Below, piece by piece: positions 6,087 through 6,690 of a stretch of 6,690 bases of DNA. The DNA is from an uncultured Planctomycetaceae bacterium. GTDB taxonomy: Bacteria; Planctomycetota; Planctomycetia; Pirellulales; Pirellulaceae. A program made the translations under genes and the position numbers. The stretch is taken from the NCBI GenBank assembly GCA_937904535.1, contig CALELC010000351.1:1-6690 (forward strand). The letters are read 5' to 3'. Every line of letters begins with the position of its first letter. Position 1 is the stretch's first letter. A model generated the notes under the pieces. It had not been told where the DNA came from. It saw only the letters and a list, made by a program, of their open reading frames with translations, and did no database searches.

Positions 6087-6690
6087 GACGCGGCTCCCGT
6101 TTCGTCGCCGGGAAAATCGTCGCTGGGATGCTCGGCGACAAGCTGCAAAAACGTTGGCTTGGACTCGGTCGCCGCACGGCGGAGAGCGCGGAGCCGATTG
6201 GCTTGCCGGCGGTTTTGTATGGCGATCAGCAGCACCGCCGTGATCCCGATCAGCGCCGCAAGTGCCACCAGCAACCAGCCGCCTGGAGCGGGCGTGGCCG
6301 GTTGTGCGGGCGTCGCGGCAGTTTCCGCAACCAACGCGTGGAGCTTGCCAACCAGGGCGGGCGAGAGCTCGCCGCCGCTGGCCGAGCGGTGCGCCAGCGG
6401 CTTCAGGTACACCCCATCGGCCCACACCGCAGGGCCATCCAGCAGAGCTGCGTCGGCGGGCACCTGCGCGATCTCGGGTGTCACCTGGCGGGTAAACAAC
6501 ACCAGCGGGTGATCGCTGCCATCACGCGGTCGCAGCCACAATTCCCAATAATCGTTCACGCCGAAGGGATTCTCGGCCGCCTGCCGCTGGATCGCCCGGG
6601 CGACGGTCGCCGGGATCACAATCCGCTGATGAAGATAGATATCGGGCTGCTGCAACAGCGCCGTCACGCTCGCCTGCACGCCCGCTTGGC
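6083..6690 (-). CDS. Membrane-anchored protein of unknown function, C-terminal part; 5' end outside window
   Basis: The frame is open to the window edge and stops at TGA 6085-6083, inside the start codon of the next gene. The visible part is about 201 residues; numbering below starts from the GTG at 6679, which is unlikely to be the true start because the frame stays open upstream. A beta-rich domain covers about 14-110: YLHQRIVIPATVAR at the front, then YWELWLRP at 44-51, PLVLF, and ADGVYLKPLAHRS with GGELSP at 87-107. An Ala/Pro-rich linker (about 116-132) leads to a membrane helix at 133-154 (GGWLLVALAALIGITAVLLI). A strongly basic segment (NRRQANRLRALRR) and an acidic tail follow. Topology is presumably outside to inside, like the neighbour. 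The layout suggests a family common in planctomycetes that I cannot name. No enzymatic motif is visible. Confidence 0.82.
   Translation of the reverse strand, partial: QAGVQASVTALLQQPDIYLHQRIVIPATVARAIQRQAAENPFGVNDYWELWLRPRDGSDHPLVLFTRQVTPEIAQVPADAALLDGPAVWADGVYLKPLAHRSASGGELSPALVGKLHALVAETAATPAQPATPAPGGWLLVALAALIGITAVLLIAIQNRRQANRLRALRRAATESKPTFLQLVAEHPSDDFPGDETGAAS
6094..6098 (-). promoter_or_regulatory. Ribosome binding site deciding the start of the 4533-6086 gene
   Basis: GGGAG on the minus strand lies 7 nt before the ATG at 6086, inside the coding end of the preceding gene. Together with the ATGA stop/start overlap it selects this ATG over a far upstream in-frame start at 6425 and over internal ATGs such as the one 19 codons downstream, which lacks such a site. 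Confidence 0.7.

Noticed and set aside
6087..6425. Upstream extension of the membrane-protein gene to an in-frame start at 6425 (630 residues)
   Set aside because: The extension would overlap the preceding gene over 340 nt in another frame, has shadow-like Arg/Gly/Cys composition, and would bury the signal peptide. The ATGA overlap and GGGAG site support 6086.
6677..6679. GTG at 6679 as the start of the right-edge gene
   Set aside because: The frame remains open to the window end, and the domain pattern seems to begin at or before this point. A signal peptide expected for such a protein is not seen after it.

Overview
The window looks like chromosomal DNA of a high-G+C bacterium, most likely a planctomycete of the Pirellula/Rhodopirellula kind. 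This rests on three things seen by eye: strong G/C preference at third codon positions, the style of the aconitase and malate dehydrogenase sequences, and two membrane-anchored proteins of unknown function. A truncated protein at the left edge whose C-terminus resembles the sigma-70-like proteins abundant in that phylum adds to this. The phylum assignment is inference from remembered sequence patterns, not from a search.

Layout, left to right. Positions 2-334 (+) hold the 3' end of a gene, probably a sigma-70-like protein. It converges on the aconitase gene across a 57-nt gap that contains a perfect 9-bp stem-loop. Aconitase (acnA, 392-3091, minus) is complete, with the [4Fe-4S] cysteines and active-site motifs intact. 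Upstream of it lies the largest non-coding stretch (3092-3462). It holds a 16-nt-period direct repeat, several small stem-loops, an A7/T7 tract and a convincing intrinsic terminator for the next gene. Malate dehydrogenase (mdh, 3463-4410, minus) is complete and of the LDH-like type. Further upstream on the same strand are two genes for unrecognised membrane-anchored proteins, 4533-6086 and 6083-6690 (the latter cut by the window edge). They overlap by the four bases ATGA and share a degenerate domain pattern.

How the genes work together. AcnA (citrate to isocitrate) and Mdh (malate to oxaloacetate) are both TCA-cycle enzymes and lie in line on one strand. The terminator between them and the long acnA leader suggest that acnA is transcribed separately. 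The two membrane proteins look translationally coupled. They may run on into mdh across a 122-nt gap with no obvious terminator, but nothing in them points to a metabolic role.

No RNA gene, insertion sequence, CRISPR array or phage gene was seen. The central genes are ordinary core metabolism. The less explained parts are the membrane-protein pair and the acnA leader.
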